From Deltaproteobacteria bacterium RIFCSPHIGHO2_02_FULL_43_33 (GTDB lineage: Bacteria; Desulfobacterota; GWC2-55-46; UBA9637), in contig MGRL01000050.1 in the NCBI GenBank assembly GCA_001798165.1, positions 1-51,280 on the forward strand: a stretch of DNA of 51,280 nt, given 5' to 3'. The notes under the pieces were generated by a model that saw nothing but the letters and a program-made list of their open reading frames with translations, searched no databases and was not told the DNA's origin. This document shows positions 8,540 through 16,180 of this stretch, piece by piece (positions within the stretch are counted from its first letter, which is position 1; each line of letters begins with the position of its first letter). The translations under genes were made by a program, and so were the position numbers.

Positions 8540-9733
8540 ATGTTAAATCTCAACAACATTACAAAACTCATGGTTGTCTGGGGCAAAGCCCCTTTAAAGA
8601 TAAATCCAACCCAATGCCTTCCTCTACGTTATCCTAAATCTGGCTGTAAACTATGTGTAGATAACTGCCCTGCAATGGCTATAGAAATAAAACAAGCCCA
8701 CATCGGTGTTATAGATGATCAATGCACAGGATGCGGTATATGTTTCAACCTCTGCCCAACAGGGGCCTTTGACATGACCAATTTTGATTCTCACACCTTT
8801 ATTGAGCAGGCACAGCAATTTGTTTCCAAAGATAAAAACATTACCATTGAGTGTTCCAAGGTGCCATTTGAATGTTCTTCACACAAATCTTTACGGCTTC
8901 CATGCCTTGCCCACATTATGCCGAGCCTTGTTTTAAAACTTATTTCACTTGGTTCGGATGAGATTACTATAAGGGATGCCGGAATATGCGAGATTTGTGA
9001 GTCAAAGCGTGGAGACAAGATTGCCAAGAATACAATTTCCAAGACTCAAGAGCTTTTGAAAAACCTTGGGCTTAAACAAAAGGTATCAATTATTACAGAT
9101 GGCATTTCAATAAACAACCTTACCTATGAAGGCGAAAGACTCAAGGATTATAAGGGCGAGCCAGATATCTCACGCAGACAAATATTTTCTATGTTCAAGA
9201 AGGAGATTAAAAAGGGCGTTGCAGGCATCGTAAAGAAAGAGCCTCCCTTAAAGATTGACGGCAAGGAGAGGCTTACAAAGGCTCTGCCAAAAGAAAGAGA
9301 GGAATTATTAGAAATATTGAAAGGAGCGAGCTTATCTTTACGGAGAGATCAAGAAAAGAACGTTTCTAAAAAAGGTGTGGTTCTAAATACCAGTATATTT
9401 CCAGGTATAACAATAAGAGATGGATGCGATATGTGCCAACTCTGTTGTCTGTTTTGTCCAACCTACGCCCTTATTTCAGAGTCTACGGAAAAGGGGCAGG
9501 GCATAGTTTTCACCACAGCAGCTTGTACTGCATGTAATATGTGCGTTGATGTGTGTGCACAAAGGGCATTAACACTGAAGGTAAAAGAGACGCTCCTTGA
9601 TGATGTAATTGAAGAAAAGAAAACAAATCTTGTGTGGTTTGACAGAATTTGTTGCAGCAATTGCGGAAGAGTTTTTACTAAAAAAACCACAGAGGATATC
9701 TGTGATATCTGTTTAAAAGAGAAAGAGATATAG
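8540..9733 (+). CDS. multi-cluster ferredoxin-like protein, function unknown
   Basis: This 397-residue soluble protein has two bis-[4Fe-4S] ferredoxin modules separated by about 230 residues. The N-terminal one carries C36-x2-C39-x3-C43 (CKLCVDNCP, with C26 upstream) and CTGCGICFNLCP (C62-C72). The C-terminal one has CDMCQLCCLFCP and CTACNMCVDVCA. A short zinc-ribbon-like tail (CCSNCGRVF, then CDICLKEKE) ends the protein. The central region has a few Cys and a Lys/Glu-rich linker and no recognisable catalytic domain. Two ferredoxin domains plus a zinc ribbon suggest an electron-transfer or assembly partner of a redox enzyme. Neighbours give no partner: rlmI is divergent and queD follows after 84 nt. 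A similar domain order occurs in uncharacterised proteins near respiratory complexes, but I cannot name one. Confidence 0.8.
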   Translation: MLNLNNITKLMVVWGKAPLKINPTQCLPLRYPKSGCKLCVDNCPAMAIEIKQAHIGVIDDQCTGCGICFNLCPTGAFDMTNFDSHTFIEQAQQFVSKDKNITIECSKVPFECSSHKSLRLPCLAHIMPSLVLKLISLGSDEITIRDAGICEICESKRGDKIAKNTISKTQELLKNLGLKQKVSIITDGISINNLTYEGERLKDYKGEPDISRRQIFSMFKKEIKKGVAGIVKKEPPLKIDGKERLTKALPKEREELLEILKGASLSLRRDQEKNVSKKGVVLNTSIFPGITIRDGCDMCQLCCLFCPTYALISESTEKGQGIVFTTAACTACNMCVDVCAQRALTLKVKETLLDDVIEEKKTNLVWFDRICCSNCGRVFTKKTTEDICDICLKEKEI

Positions 9734-9817
9734 CGGCTCGTGATTTTTTTCATTCCGTTAAATTCTCTTATAATTATCATTGAGTCTAAGAAAAACAGAA
9801 AATGACAGGAGCTGTTT

Positions 9818-10186
9818 ATGTACGAACTCACCATAATATCTGATTTTGCGGCAGCCCATAACCTGAGAGGTTATGAAGGAGAATGTGAAAATCTGCACGG
9901 CCACAACTGGAAGGTGGAGGTGACGGTTGCAAACAGGGGGCTCAATAAAATTGGGCTGGCAGTGGATTTTAAGGTTTTAAAGAGGATATTGAAAGATGTT
10001 TTGGGAAATCTTGACCACAAGTATCTGAATGAAATCCCACCCTTTGACAAGGAGAATCCATCATCGGAAAATCTGGCAAGATATATATTCAAGCAATTTA
10101 AGAAGGCAATTAAAGATAAAAATATAAAAGTAGCTAAGGTTAAGGTGTGGGAGTCGGATAACGCTGCTGCAACTTATTATGAATAG
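9818..10186 (+). CDS. queD: 6-carboxy-5,6,7,8-tetrahydropterin synthase QueD
   Basis: QueD converts 7,8-dihydroneopterin triphosphate to 6-carboxytetrahydropterin, the second step of preQ0/queuosine synthesis. The 122-residue protein has the zinc ligands His14, His27 and His29 (AAAHNL and NLHGHNW) and the catalytic Cys23 in GECENLHGHN. A C-terminal KVWESDNAAATYYE holds the substrate-anchoring Glu. Start ATG 9818 follows GACAGGAG. A TATAAT-like hexamer at 9769-9774 may be the -10 of its promoter. The next gene encodes the preceding pathway step (FolE2), so both act together; queC and queE are not in the window. Confidence 0.95.
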   Translation: MYELTIISDFAAAHNLRGYEGECENLHGHNWKVEVTVANRGLNKIGLAVDFKVLKRILKDVLGNLDHKYLNEIPPFDKENPSSENLARYIFKQFKKAIKDKNIKVAKVKVWESDNAAATYYE

Positions 10187-10191
10187 ACATA

Positions 10192-10253
10192 TTTGTAGTT
10201 GCCCAATTTATTGGGTGCACTTAGAATCCGCCGATAAATCGGCAAACTACAAA
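10192..10253. repeat. TTTGTAGTT...AACTACAAA inverted repeat
   Basis: Outer arms TTTGTAGTT (10192-10200) and AACTACAAA (10245-10253) match perfectly. Two nested small hairpins lie within (CCCAA...TTGGG and GCCGAT...ATCGGC). It occupies the queD-folE2 gap and could be a processing or attenuation structure between the two genes. Confidence 0.75.
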
Positions 10254-10262
10254 AAGTAAAAA

Positions 10263-11045
10263 ATGAAAAATATAAAAGACATACAAAGCCAGCCAGACCA
10301 CAGGCAGATAGCCATAGACAAGGTTGGCGTAAAGGATATACGTTACCCCATAGTGGTGCTGGATAAGAAGAATAAGTTTCAGCATACCATCGGCTCTGTG
10401 AATATGTATGTGGCCCTGCCTCACCATTTTAAAGGCACGCACATGAGCAGGTTTGTGGAGATATTGAATGAACATCGCGGAGAAATTACTGTCCAAAACT
10501 TTCCGGAGATTCTGGCAAAGATGAAGGCAAGGTTCAATGCTGAGACTGCCCACATGGAGGTGGAATTCCCTTATTTTATTGAAAAGGCGGCGCCTGTTTC
10601 AAAGGCAAAGGGCTTGATGGAATATAAATGCAGGTTTGCAGGGTCGCTCAGCGCAAAAAAAGACTTTATCCTTGAAGTGAGTGTGCCTGTTACAACACTC
10701 TGCCCTTGCTCCAAAGAAATCAGCAGACGGGGCGCGCATAACCAGCGCGGGACGGTAAAGGTTGCGCTGAGGTTTCACGGTTTTGTCTGGATAGAGGATA
10801 TAATAAAAGCAGTGGAAAATTCTGCATCAAGCCCTGTATATTCACTTTTAAAAAGACCGGATGAAAAATTTGTTACGGAACATGCTTATGACAATCCACG
10901 ATTTGTGGAAGATGTTGTCCGAGAGATTGCATCAAGGCTGAACAAGATAAAGGCCGTCACATGGTTCAGCATAGAGGCTGAAAACTGGGAGAGCATACAC
11001 AACCACAGCGCATATGCTTATCTGGAAAGAAAGGCAAAAGGTTAG
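10263..11045 (+). CDS. folE2: GTP cyclohydrolase FolE2 (type IB)
   Basis: FolE2 opens GTP to 7,8-dihydroneopterin triphosphate, feeding QueD (queuosine) and folate. The 260-residue protein has the T-fold core and the conserved VPVTTLCPCSKEIS segment whose Cys147 is the expected metal-binding catalytic residue, followed by RRGAHNQRG. The C-terminal HAYDNPRFVEDVVREIA block is also typical. FolE2 is the metal-promiscuous alternative to zinc-dependent FolE1, often used when zinc is scarce, although no Zur site is visible. Its start is 77 nt after queD, so the two are likely one operon. Confidence 0.95.
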   Translation: MKNIKDIQSQPDHRQIAIDKVGVKDIRYPIVVLDKKNKFQHTIGSVNMYVALPHHFKGTHMSRFVEILNEHRGEITVQNFPEILAKMKARFNAETAHMEVEFPYFIEKAAPVSKAKGLMEYKCRFAGSLSAKKDFILEVSVPVTTLCPCSKEISRRGAHNQRGTVKVALRFHGFVWIEDIIKAVENSASSPVYSLLKRPDEKFVTEHAYDNPRFVEDVVREIASRLNKIKAVTWFSIEAENWESIHNHSAYAYLERKAKG

Positions 11046-11060
11046 GATGACTTTACATAA

Positions 11061-11156
11061 GCCGAAGTCGTGGTAGTATTTGACACTAATATCTTCATAT
11101 CTGCCGTTATCTTGCCATGCAGTTCTGCTCTCAAAAAACTTTACTCTCTCCGGTGA
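11061..11156 (+). pseudogene. PIN-domain toxin fragment (N-terminal piece only)
   Basis: Between in-frame stops the sequence reads VVVFDTNIFISAVI, the classic first strand and Asp-containing loop of PIN ribonucleases, then about 15 further residues before a TGA at 11154-11156. The rest of the domain, including the other acidic residues, is missing. It is the oldest-looking piece of the toxin-antitoxin island that follows. Confidence 0.65.
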
Positions 11157-11233
11157 TTTTGTTAGCATTAAATCAAAAGGTAATATATACGGCAATATTT
11201 AATATTACTGCCATATTTGAAGGAGGTGTTATT

Positions 11234-11467
11234 ATGCTAAAAACATCAGTTTCAGGTTTAAATGAAATTAAAAAAGCAGTTAAAAGTTTGCCATTGGCAA
11301 AAAAGATAGAGGTGTTGACAATGCTGGAAAAAGAACTCTTTGCAGCGAGGTTTAAAAGTCTTCTGAAAGAGTTCAGGGAGTCTGCCCGAAAATATCCTAT
11401 AACAATAGAGGAGATTACCGGAGAGGTAGAATCTGTCAGGCAAAGGCGATATGAAAATCGTAATTGA
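11234..11467 (+). CDS. probable antitoxin of a PIN toxin pair (77 aa)
   Basis: Start ATG 11234 has an excellent ribosome site (AGGAGG at 11221-11226). The helical product starts MLKTSVSGLNEIKKAV and contains KIEVLTMLEKELFAARFKSL and a basic C-terminus (SVRQRRYENRN). It overlaps the following PIN gene by 17 nt, the usual antitoxin-then-toxin coupling. Such proteins pair with PIN toxins through their helical C-terminus. No named family is certain. The partner toxin is damaged, so this antitoxin may be an orphan. Confidence 0.65.
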   Translation: MLKTSVSGLNEIKKAVKSLPLAKKIEVLTMLEKELFAARFKSLLKEFRESARKYPITIEEITGEVESVRQRRYENRN

Positions 11468-11821
11468 TACGAATATATGGATCAGTTATTTGCTTGGAAG
11501 CCTTTTGCAGGATATAGATAAGAAACTCATTTTGAAAGAGATAAAGGTTGTTGTATCAGATGAGATGCTTAAAGAACTAAGTGAAGTTTCAGGCCGTCCC
11601 AAATTTAAAACCATTTTTACCGCCAAAAGAATCAAAGAACTCTTTTCGCTTCTTGACAGCTATGCAATAGTAGTTTTGCCATGTGAAAAGGTTGATGTTT
11701 GCAGGGATTGGAAGGAAAAGCCGATTATCTTATTACAGGAGATGAAGACATTCTTGTATTAGGTTCATTCCATAATACAAAAATTATAAGACCCAAAGAT
11801 TTTGAAGCAATGCTTAAATAA
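11451..11821 (+). pseudogene. PIN-domain ribonuclease toxin, frameshifted
   Basis: The first frame gives MKIVIDTNIWISYLL (Asp6 of the PIN active site) and VVVSDEMLKELSEV, up to VDVCRDW near 11703-11712. The C-terminal part of the domain then continues in another frame: LEGKADYLITGDEDILVL, then NTKIIRPKDFEAML to a TAA at 11819-11821. The usual segment between CRD and LEGKADY (roughly a dozen residues) is missing, so this is an internal deletion that also changes frame. The acidic TGDED residues are lost from the encoded 103-residue protein, which should be inactive as a nuclease. Confidence 0.8.
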
Positions 11822-11979
11822 ATCTGTCCCCTTTGCTCCTCCCTTTGCTCCTCCAACAAACCATCTTCCCATTCAATACCTCCAAACGGCTTAATGGAAT
11901 CCTCTTGGGCAAAAGCAAATCCTGCTAAAAATAAAGACAATACTGCCGTTAGCAAAGATAAACGAATTTGTTTTATCAT
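11725..11979 (-). CDS. short exported protein, probably truncated (84 aa)
   Basis: The start ATG (11979-11977) has a GGGAGGG ribosome site 5 nt upstream. The N-terminus is a clear signal peptide (IRLSLLTAVLSLFLAG, then FAFAQE). After about 45 residues the frame runs through a tandem GGAGCAAAGG word and then antisense to the end of the PIN pseudogene, so its C-terminus is unlikely to be native. I infer the 5' end of an exported protein gene cut by the junction of the toxin island. Mature sequence starts DSIKPFGGIEWEDG; no family recognised. Confidence 0.4.
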   Translation of the reverse strand: MIKQIRLSLLTAVLSLFLAGFAFAQEDSIKPFGGIEWEDGLLEEQREEQRGQIYLSIASKSLGLIIFVLWNEPNTRMSSSPVIR

Positions 11980-12054
11980 AATGACCCTCCCTATCTTAAG
12001 AACTGATAGAAATTACAACCTCTATTCATTTCTCCACCGTTGTTTCTCCCATAA

Positions 12055-12125
12055 ATTAGTCTGTCGGATATAGTAAAGAGTTAGATATTAATTCAATAGG
12101 CTTATGCTTATCTCAACAGACTAAT
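12055..12125. repeat. 10-bp inverted repeat ATTAGTCTGT...ACAGACTAAT
   Basis: Perfect 10-nt arms at 12055-12064 and 12116-12125 enclose 51 nt of A/T-rich DNA. It lies between the divergent short exported-protein gene and the XRE regulator gene. It could hold regulator binding sites or mark an excision scar; sequence alone does not decide. Confidence 0.5.
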
Positions 12126-12158
12126 AATGTCAAGAAAATTTAGTTCATTGAGATATAC

Positions 12159-12201
12159 ACCTCCTCGCCGTGAAGAGGCATTATTACAATCACGAGGAGG
12201 T
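12159..12201 (+). promoter_or_regulatory. hairpin sequestering the XRE gene ribosome site
   Basis: ACCTCCTCG (12159-12167) is the exact reverse complement of CGAGGAGGT (12193-12201). The right arm contains the GAGGAGG Shine-Dalgarno of the regulator gene that starts at 12207. In RNA the ribosome site would be paired in a 9-bp stem with a 25-nt loop. It could lower translation or respond to a ligand, RNA or protein. As DNA it could also be an operator for the regulator itself. Confidence 0.6.
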
Positions 12202-12206
12202 ATAGG

Positions 12207-12526
12207 ATGGAGGCTGTAAAAAAACTTATCGGCGCCAGAATAAAGAGTATAAGGGAAGCAAAAGAGTTGACTCAAGAATCACTTGCAGAAAAATGGATAT
12301 AAATACAGTCTATTTAAGCAATATTGAACGAGGAAGGGCAAACCCCACCCTCAATATGCTTATCAAATTCGTTGATGCATTAGGAGTTGAGATGTGGGAG
12401 ATATTTGATTTTGGCCATGAGGCAAGTATAAAGGAACTACGGGAGGCTATGAACAGGCTTTTGAAAGAATCTGGTGAGGAAAAACTGCGTCTGGCTGTTA
12501 AAATCATGCGGGCTGTGGCGCGGTGA
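12207..12526 (+). pseudogene. XRE-family HTH regulator, -1 frameshift at an A-run
   Basis: The first frame from ATG 12207 reads MEAVKKLIGARIKSIREAKE, then LTQESLAEKWI and stops. The second half of the helix-turn-helix continues in another frame: MDINTVYLSNIERGRANPTL, then a short helical tail to 12526. Adding one A to the A5 run at about 12289-12293 joins them into EKMDINTVYLSNIERG and gives a normal protein of about 106 residues. So this is a one-base loss in a homopolymer: assembly error, phase variation or decay. The internal ATG at 12293 lacks a ribosome site. The gene has a very good ribosome site buried in a hairpin. Confidence 0.8.
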
Positions 12527-12605
12527 AAAGAATTGACAATTCATACTTTATCGCTGTATCTTAATATTAAAGCAAAGAGAGTTTGTAGATAGAAAAAGGG
12601 GGTAA

Positions 12606-12821
12606 ATGGCTATGAAGGCTGCAACCAAGAAAAAGAATCCTGAAATTGTTCTAAAAAATGGGAGGCCAGCGGCAGTTATTTTAGATATAGATACCTATAA
12701 GGAAATGTTAAAGCAACTTGAAGATATGGAGGATTTAAGGACGCTTGAAGATATGAGAAAAAAGCCTCTCAAGTTCAGAAAACTGGACGATTTCCTGAAG
12801 GAGTATAACCCTGGTGTATGA
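12606..12821 (+). CDS. Phd/RelB-like antitoxin (71 aa)
   Basis: The core EIVLKNGRPAAVILDIDTYKEM matches the Phd/YefM fold segment (xNGRPAAVLLxxxxYExL), followed by an acidic helical toxin-binding tail (LEDMEDLRTLEDMRK) that ends in DDFLKEYNPGV. The N-terminus is about 10-15 residues shorter than usual for Phd, so the DNA-binding part may be reduced. GGGGG precedes the start by a few bases; a second Met is at codon 3. It overlaps the toxin gene by 8 nt, and antitoxins of this type repress their own operon. Confidence 0.85.
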   Translation: MAMKAATKKKNPEIVLKNGRPAAVILDIDTYKEMLKQLEDMEDLRTLEDMRKKPLKFRKLDDFLKEYNPGV

Positions 12822-13071
12822 GGTTTATCTTGAGAGGTCTGCCGAGCGTGACCTGAAAAGACTTTCCGCAGAAGATTACCGCCGCATCATCCCGCATATC
12901 AAAGCCTTGAGCAATAACCCAAGACCTTCGGGCTGCCGTAAGATCACCAGTTCAGAAAGTGATTGGCGTATACGGGTTGGAGATTATAGGGTTATTTATG
13001 AAATAGCCGAGAAGGCGAAATTGGTAAAGGTGATGAAAATCAGGCACAGACGCGAAGTATATCGCAAGTAA
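12814..13071 (+). CDS. RelE/ParE-family toxin (85 aa)
   Basis: The protein has the RelE fold pattern: YEVYLERSAERDLKRL, IIPHIKALSNNPRPSGCRKI, DWRIRVGDYRVIYEI and the terminal MKIRHRREVYRK with Arg, His and Tyr expected for mRNA cleavage at the ribosome A site. Length (85 residues) is normal and the frame is intact, so this appears to be the only complete toxin-antitoxin pair of the island. It is coupled to the antitoxin by an 8-nt overlap. The leftward phoH-like gene ends 54 nt beyond. Confidence 0.92.
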   Translation: MYEVYLERSAERDLKRLSAEDYRRIIPHIKALSNNPRPSGCRKITSSESDWRIRVGDYRVIYEIAEKAKLVKVMKIRHRREVYRK

Positions 13072-13125
13072 AAATTCTGCAAGGATGGTCCATGGATAAA
13101 TGGCGCTTCCCTGTTTTAATGCCGG

Positions 13126-14439
13126 TCACAGCAGATTCGCCGCAGTCTCCGCCAGGTCGGAACGTTCGCCTTTCAAAAGGGTTATATGCCCTGCAATTGT
13201 TTCATTCTTGAGCCGCTCTGCCACATAGGATAAGCCGTTGCTGGATGAGTCTATGTAGGGATTGTCAATCTGATAAGGGTCTCCGGTCAGGACAATCTTG
13301 GTATTATCCCCTGCCCTGGTGATGATTGTTTTTATTTCATGCGGCGTAAGGTTCTGCGCCTCATCAACAATCATATACTGATTTGGAATGCTCCTGCCTC
13401 TGATGTAAGTCAACGGCTCAATCTGTAAAATTCCTTGGGTCATAAGCTCTCTATAGCCGTGTTGCTTTCCCTTATGCTTTCTTTCAACGCCAAAGATCAG
13501 CTCCAGATTGTCAAAAATAGGCTGCATCCACGGGGTAAGTTTTTCCTCTATCTCTCCCGGCAGATACCCTATGTCTTTTCCCAGCGGGAATATGGGGCGT
13601 GAAACAAGCAGCCTGATAAAGACCTCTTCATCAGCAGTCTTTTTTAGGCCGGCGGCAATGGCAAGCAGGGTTTTTCCGGTGCCGGCCTTGCCGGCCAGAG
13701 AAACAAGTTTGACAGAGTCGTCAAGAAGAAGGCTCATGGCGAATCTCTGCTCTACATTCTTAGGATGAATTCCCCAGACTCCATCCTTTGGAATATTAAG
13801 CGGCACAAGGAGCCCCTTGTCCTTGTCAAATCTGGCCAATGCGGTATGTTTCGGATTCCCCTCTTCAACGAGGATGACCCCTTCATGCGGATGCAAATTG
13901 TTTGCAGGAGGTTTCAAACTTGCATCGGCATAATAGCTATCTATAATATCCTTTGAAACCTGGAATGTCCTGAAGCCTTGATATAACTCGCTTATCTCTA
14001 CCTTATCCGATTCATAATCTTTGGCAGTCAACCCCAGGGAATCCGCCTTTATCCTCAGGTTTGTGTCTTTTGTTACCAGACAGACCGGCTTATCTCCCTT
14101 TTCTTTAAGTTCCATTGCAACAGAGAGGATTTGATTGTCAGCCTTATTAAATATCAATTCTGACGGAAGATGATTGCCCTTGCTTGATGGAATGAAGACC
14201 CTGAGCGTTCCTCCGCTTTCAAGATTTATCCCTTTATAGAGCGGCCCCTGAGACCTCAGCTTGTCAAGCAGCCTGGAAACCTGTCTTGCATTGCGGCCTA
14301 TCTCGTTCAGGTCTTTTTTAAACCTGTCAAGCTCCTCAATGGCAACCATAGGAATTACAATGTCATTATCCCCAAAGGCAAAAAGAGAGTTGACATCGTG
14401 AAGAAGAACATTGGTGTCTAATACGAAGTATTTTTTCAT
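13126..14439 (-). CDS. PIN-PhoH fusion ATPase (YlaK/PhoH2 type)
   Basis: The 437-residue protein joins an N-terminal PIN ribonuclease domain (YFVLDTNVLLHDVNSLF, then VIPMVAIEELDRF) to a C-terminal PhoH P-loop ATPase. The Walker A motif is LAGKAGTGKTLLAIAAG near residue 255, Walker B is YMIVDEAQNLTPHE and a sensor-like KIVLTGDPYQIDNPY follows. Characterised PhoH2 proteins unwind and cleave RNA. Here the gene is single and leftward, next to the toxin-antitoxin island but with no obvious antitoxin of its own. It is a chromosomal house-keeping version found widely in this group; the substrate is not known. Confidence 0.93.
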   Translation of the reverse strand: MKKYFVLDTNVLLHDVNSLFAFGDNDIVIPMVAIEELDRFKKDLNEIGRNARQVSRLLDKLRSQGPLYKGINLESGGTLRVFIPSSKGNHLPSELIFNKADNQILSVAMELKEKGDKPVCLVTKDTNLRIKADSLGLTAKDYESDKVEISELYQGFRTFQVSKDIIDSYYADASLKPPANNLHPHEGVILVEEGNPKHTALARFDKDKGLLVPLNIPKDGVWGIHPKNVEQRFAMSLLLDDSVKLVSLAGKAGTGKTLLAIAAGLKKTADEEVFIRLLVSRPIFPLGKDIGYLPGEIEEKLTPWMQPIFDNLELIFGVERKHKGKQHGYRELMTQGILQIEPLTYIRGRSIPNQYMIVDEAQNLTPHEIKTIITRAGDNTKIVLTGDPYQIDNPYIDSSSNGLSYVAERLKNETIAGHITLLKGERSDLAETAANLL

Positions 14440-14501
14440 AGTGATATTTTAACCTCTGCTTTCCGGACACAAATGCAAGATTTAAGCCAAAGAATAAGGT
14501 G

Positions 14502-14560
14502 AAGGTTGAGGTCAAGGTTAAGAATAACTATTTCTCAACCTCAGCCTTAACCTCAACCTT
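14502..14560. repeat. paired-word hairpin upstream of phoH-like gene
   Basis: The word AAGGTTGAGG/CAAGGTTAAG is repeated at 14502-14522 and appears reverse-complemented as CTCAACC, CTTAACC and TCAACCTT at 14534-14560. It lies 5 nt beyond the purH stop, where it can end the purH transcript. The same word appears unpaired at 44781-44812 next to rsmG. Confidence 0.75.
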
Positions 14561-14564
14561 TATT

Positions 14565-16148
14565 TCAATGCCTGAAATGCCTTATGCCCGTAAATACCAT
14601 TGCAATCTTGTGTTCATCCGCAGCCTTGATTACCTCTTCGTCTTTTACAGAGCCGCCGGGCTGGATAATGGCGGCAACGCCTGCCTCTGCCGCCTTATCA
14701 ACATTATCTCTGAACGGAAAAAATGCGTCTGACGCCATGACGCTGCCTTTTACCTCCAGGCCTGCATCTTTCGCCTTCATAATTCCCAATCTTGTTGAAT
14801 CAATCCTCGACATCTGCCCAGCGCCAATGCCGATGGTCTGGGTATTTTTTGCAAAGATAATGGCATTACTCTTTACATGCTTGCCTACATTCCATGCAAA
14901 AAGCAAATCCTCAAGCTGTGCATCTGTAGGCTCCAGCTTTGTTGCGGTTTTCAAGTCTTGGGCACACTCGATATCCGATGTCTGGACAAGCAGGCCGCCG
15001 TTGACCTTCTTTAAATCATATTCGGTGGGCAATGCCCACCCTACAGTATGGGCTTTAAATTCCGGTATTTCAAGAAGCCTTAAGTTTTTCTTATCCTTTA
15101 ATATCTTGAGCGCATCCGCATCAAATCCCGGCGCTGCAATCGCTTCAAGAAAGAGATGGCTCATCTCTTTTGCAGCCTCTGCATTAACCTTTCTGTTGAA
15201 GGCAATAATGCCGCCGAATGCAGACACCTTATCGCATGACAGGGCCTTTTGATAGGCATCCAAAAGACCTTTCTTTGACATGGCAACGCCGCAGGGGTTG
15301 TTGTGCTTTATTATTACACAGCTCGGCTCATGAAATTCCTTTGCAAGTTCAATTGCTGCATTCAAATCTAAAATATTATTAAACGAAAGCCCTTTGCCGT
15401 GCAGTTGCTTTGCATTTGCTATGCAAGGCTCTTTTCTGTCATGGCTTTTCTCCCTGTAAAATGCAGCCTGCTGATGAGGGTTTTCTCCATATCTCAAATC
15501 CTGAACCTTTTCAACCTGCATGGTGAAGGTGTCGGAAAAATCTTTCTTCACAGCGCCATCTTCTATCCTGCCGAGATAATTGGATATTGTCGCATCGTAT
15601 CGCGCAGTGAGTTGGAATACCTTTTTGGCAAGCTCAAATCTGGTTTGAGGAGACAGACTGCCGCCGCTCTTTTTAATCTCATCAAGAATATTTTGATAGT
15701 CTGAAGGGTCTACCACCACGGTTACATCCTTGTGATTCTTTGCGGCAGCCCTTATCATTGTCGGCCCGCCTATGTCTATATTCTCAATCGCCTCTTCAAG
15801 GGAGCAGCCTTTTGCAATCGTATCTTCAAAGGCATAGAGGTTTACAACCACCATATCTATCGGCAGGATGCCATGTTCCTCCATTTGCTTTGCATGCTCT
15901 GTCTTCTCCCTTTGCCCGAGTATGCCGCCGTGAATCTTTGGATGAAGCGTTTTGAGCCTGCCGTCCAGCATTTCTGGGAAACCGGTATAGTTGGATATGC
16001 CGATAACAGGTATGCCCGCTTTCTTAAGAATCTCAGCCGTTCCTCCTGTGGATATGATTTCTACACCGAGACTCGATAGGTCTTTTGCAAATGCCTCAAC
16101 CCCGTTTTTGTCCGTAACGCTGACTATCGCCCTGCGAATCTTTCTCAC
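14565..16148 (-). CDS. purH: bifunctional AICAR formyltransferase / IMP cyclohydrolase PurH
   Basis: PurH performs the last two steps of IMP synthesis. The 527-residue protein has the N-terminal cyclohydrolase (MGS-like) domain (RRAIVSVTDKNGVEAFAKDL, ISTGGTAEILKKAGIPV) and the C-terminal formyltransferase with the LRYGENPHQQAAFY and CVIIKHNNPCGVA motifs; Lys and His of KHNNPCG are catalytic. Residues about 369-375 read HTVGWALPTE and are the translation of a palindromic repeat fragment (15023-15044). A ribosome site GGAGG is at 16160-16164. purD and purE are in the window 32 kb away, so the pathway is scattered. Confidence 0.97.
   Translation of the reverse strand: MRKIRRAIVSVTDKNGVEAFAKDLSSLGVEIISTGGTAEILKKAGIPVIGISNYTGFPEMLDGRLKTLHPKIHGGILGQREKTEHAKQMEEHGILPIDMVVVNLYAFEDTIAKGCSLEEAIENIDIGGPTMIRAAAKNHKDVTVVVDPSDYQNILDEIKKSGGSLSPQTRFELAKKVFQLTARYDATISNYLGRIEDGAVKKDFSDTFTMQVEKVQDLRYGENPHQQAAFYREKSHDRKEPCIANAKQLHGKGLSFNNILDLNAAIELAKEFHEPSCVIIKHNNPCGVAMSKKGLLDAYQKALSCDKVSAFGGIIAFNRKVNAEAAKEMSHLFLEAIAAPGFDADALKILKDKKNLRLLEIPEFKAHTVGWALPTEYDLKKVNGGLLVQTSDIECAQDLKTATKLEPTDAQLEDLLFAWNVGKHVKSNAIIFAKNTQTIGIGAGQMSRIDSTRLGIMKAKDAGLEVKGSVMASDAFFPFRDNVDKAAEAGVAAIIQPGGSVKDEEVIKAADEHKIAMVFTGIRHFRH
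15023..15044. repeat. GTAGGGTGGGC element fragment inside purH
   Basis: On the coding strand the DNA reads GTAGGGTGGGCATTGCCCAC, one arm of the family seen at 385 and 861, itself a short palindrome. It encodes VGWALPT in frame in a surface-loop-like position of PurH. About 7-8 residues are added relative to what I expect for the family. Confidence 0.75.
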
Positions 16149-16180
16149 CCTTATCTAACCTCCTGAACAGACTCAGATTC

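Noticed and set aside
10187-10262. preQ1 riboswitch or other leader before folE2
   Set aside because: The gap is filled by an inverted repeat with no preQ1-aptamer features; queD and folE2 are at the start of the pathway and share transcription.
11117-11233. Longer N-terminus for the PIN antitoxin (start at 11117)
   Set aside because: ATG 11234 has an AGGAGG site at ideal spacing; the upstream part overlaps the PIN fragment and is not antitoxin-like.
14584-15252. Open frame of 222 codons opposite purH
   Set aside because: Antisense to the conserved PurH formyltransferase domain, with no ribosome site.
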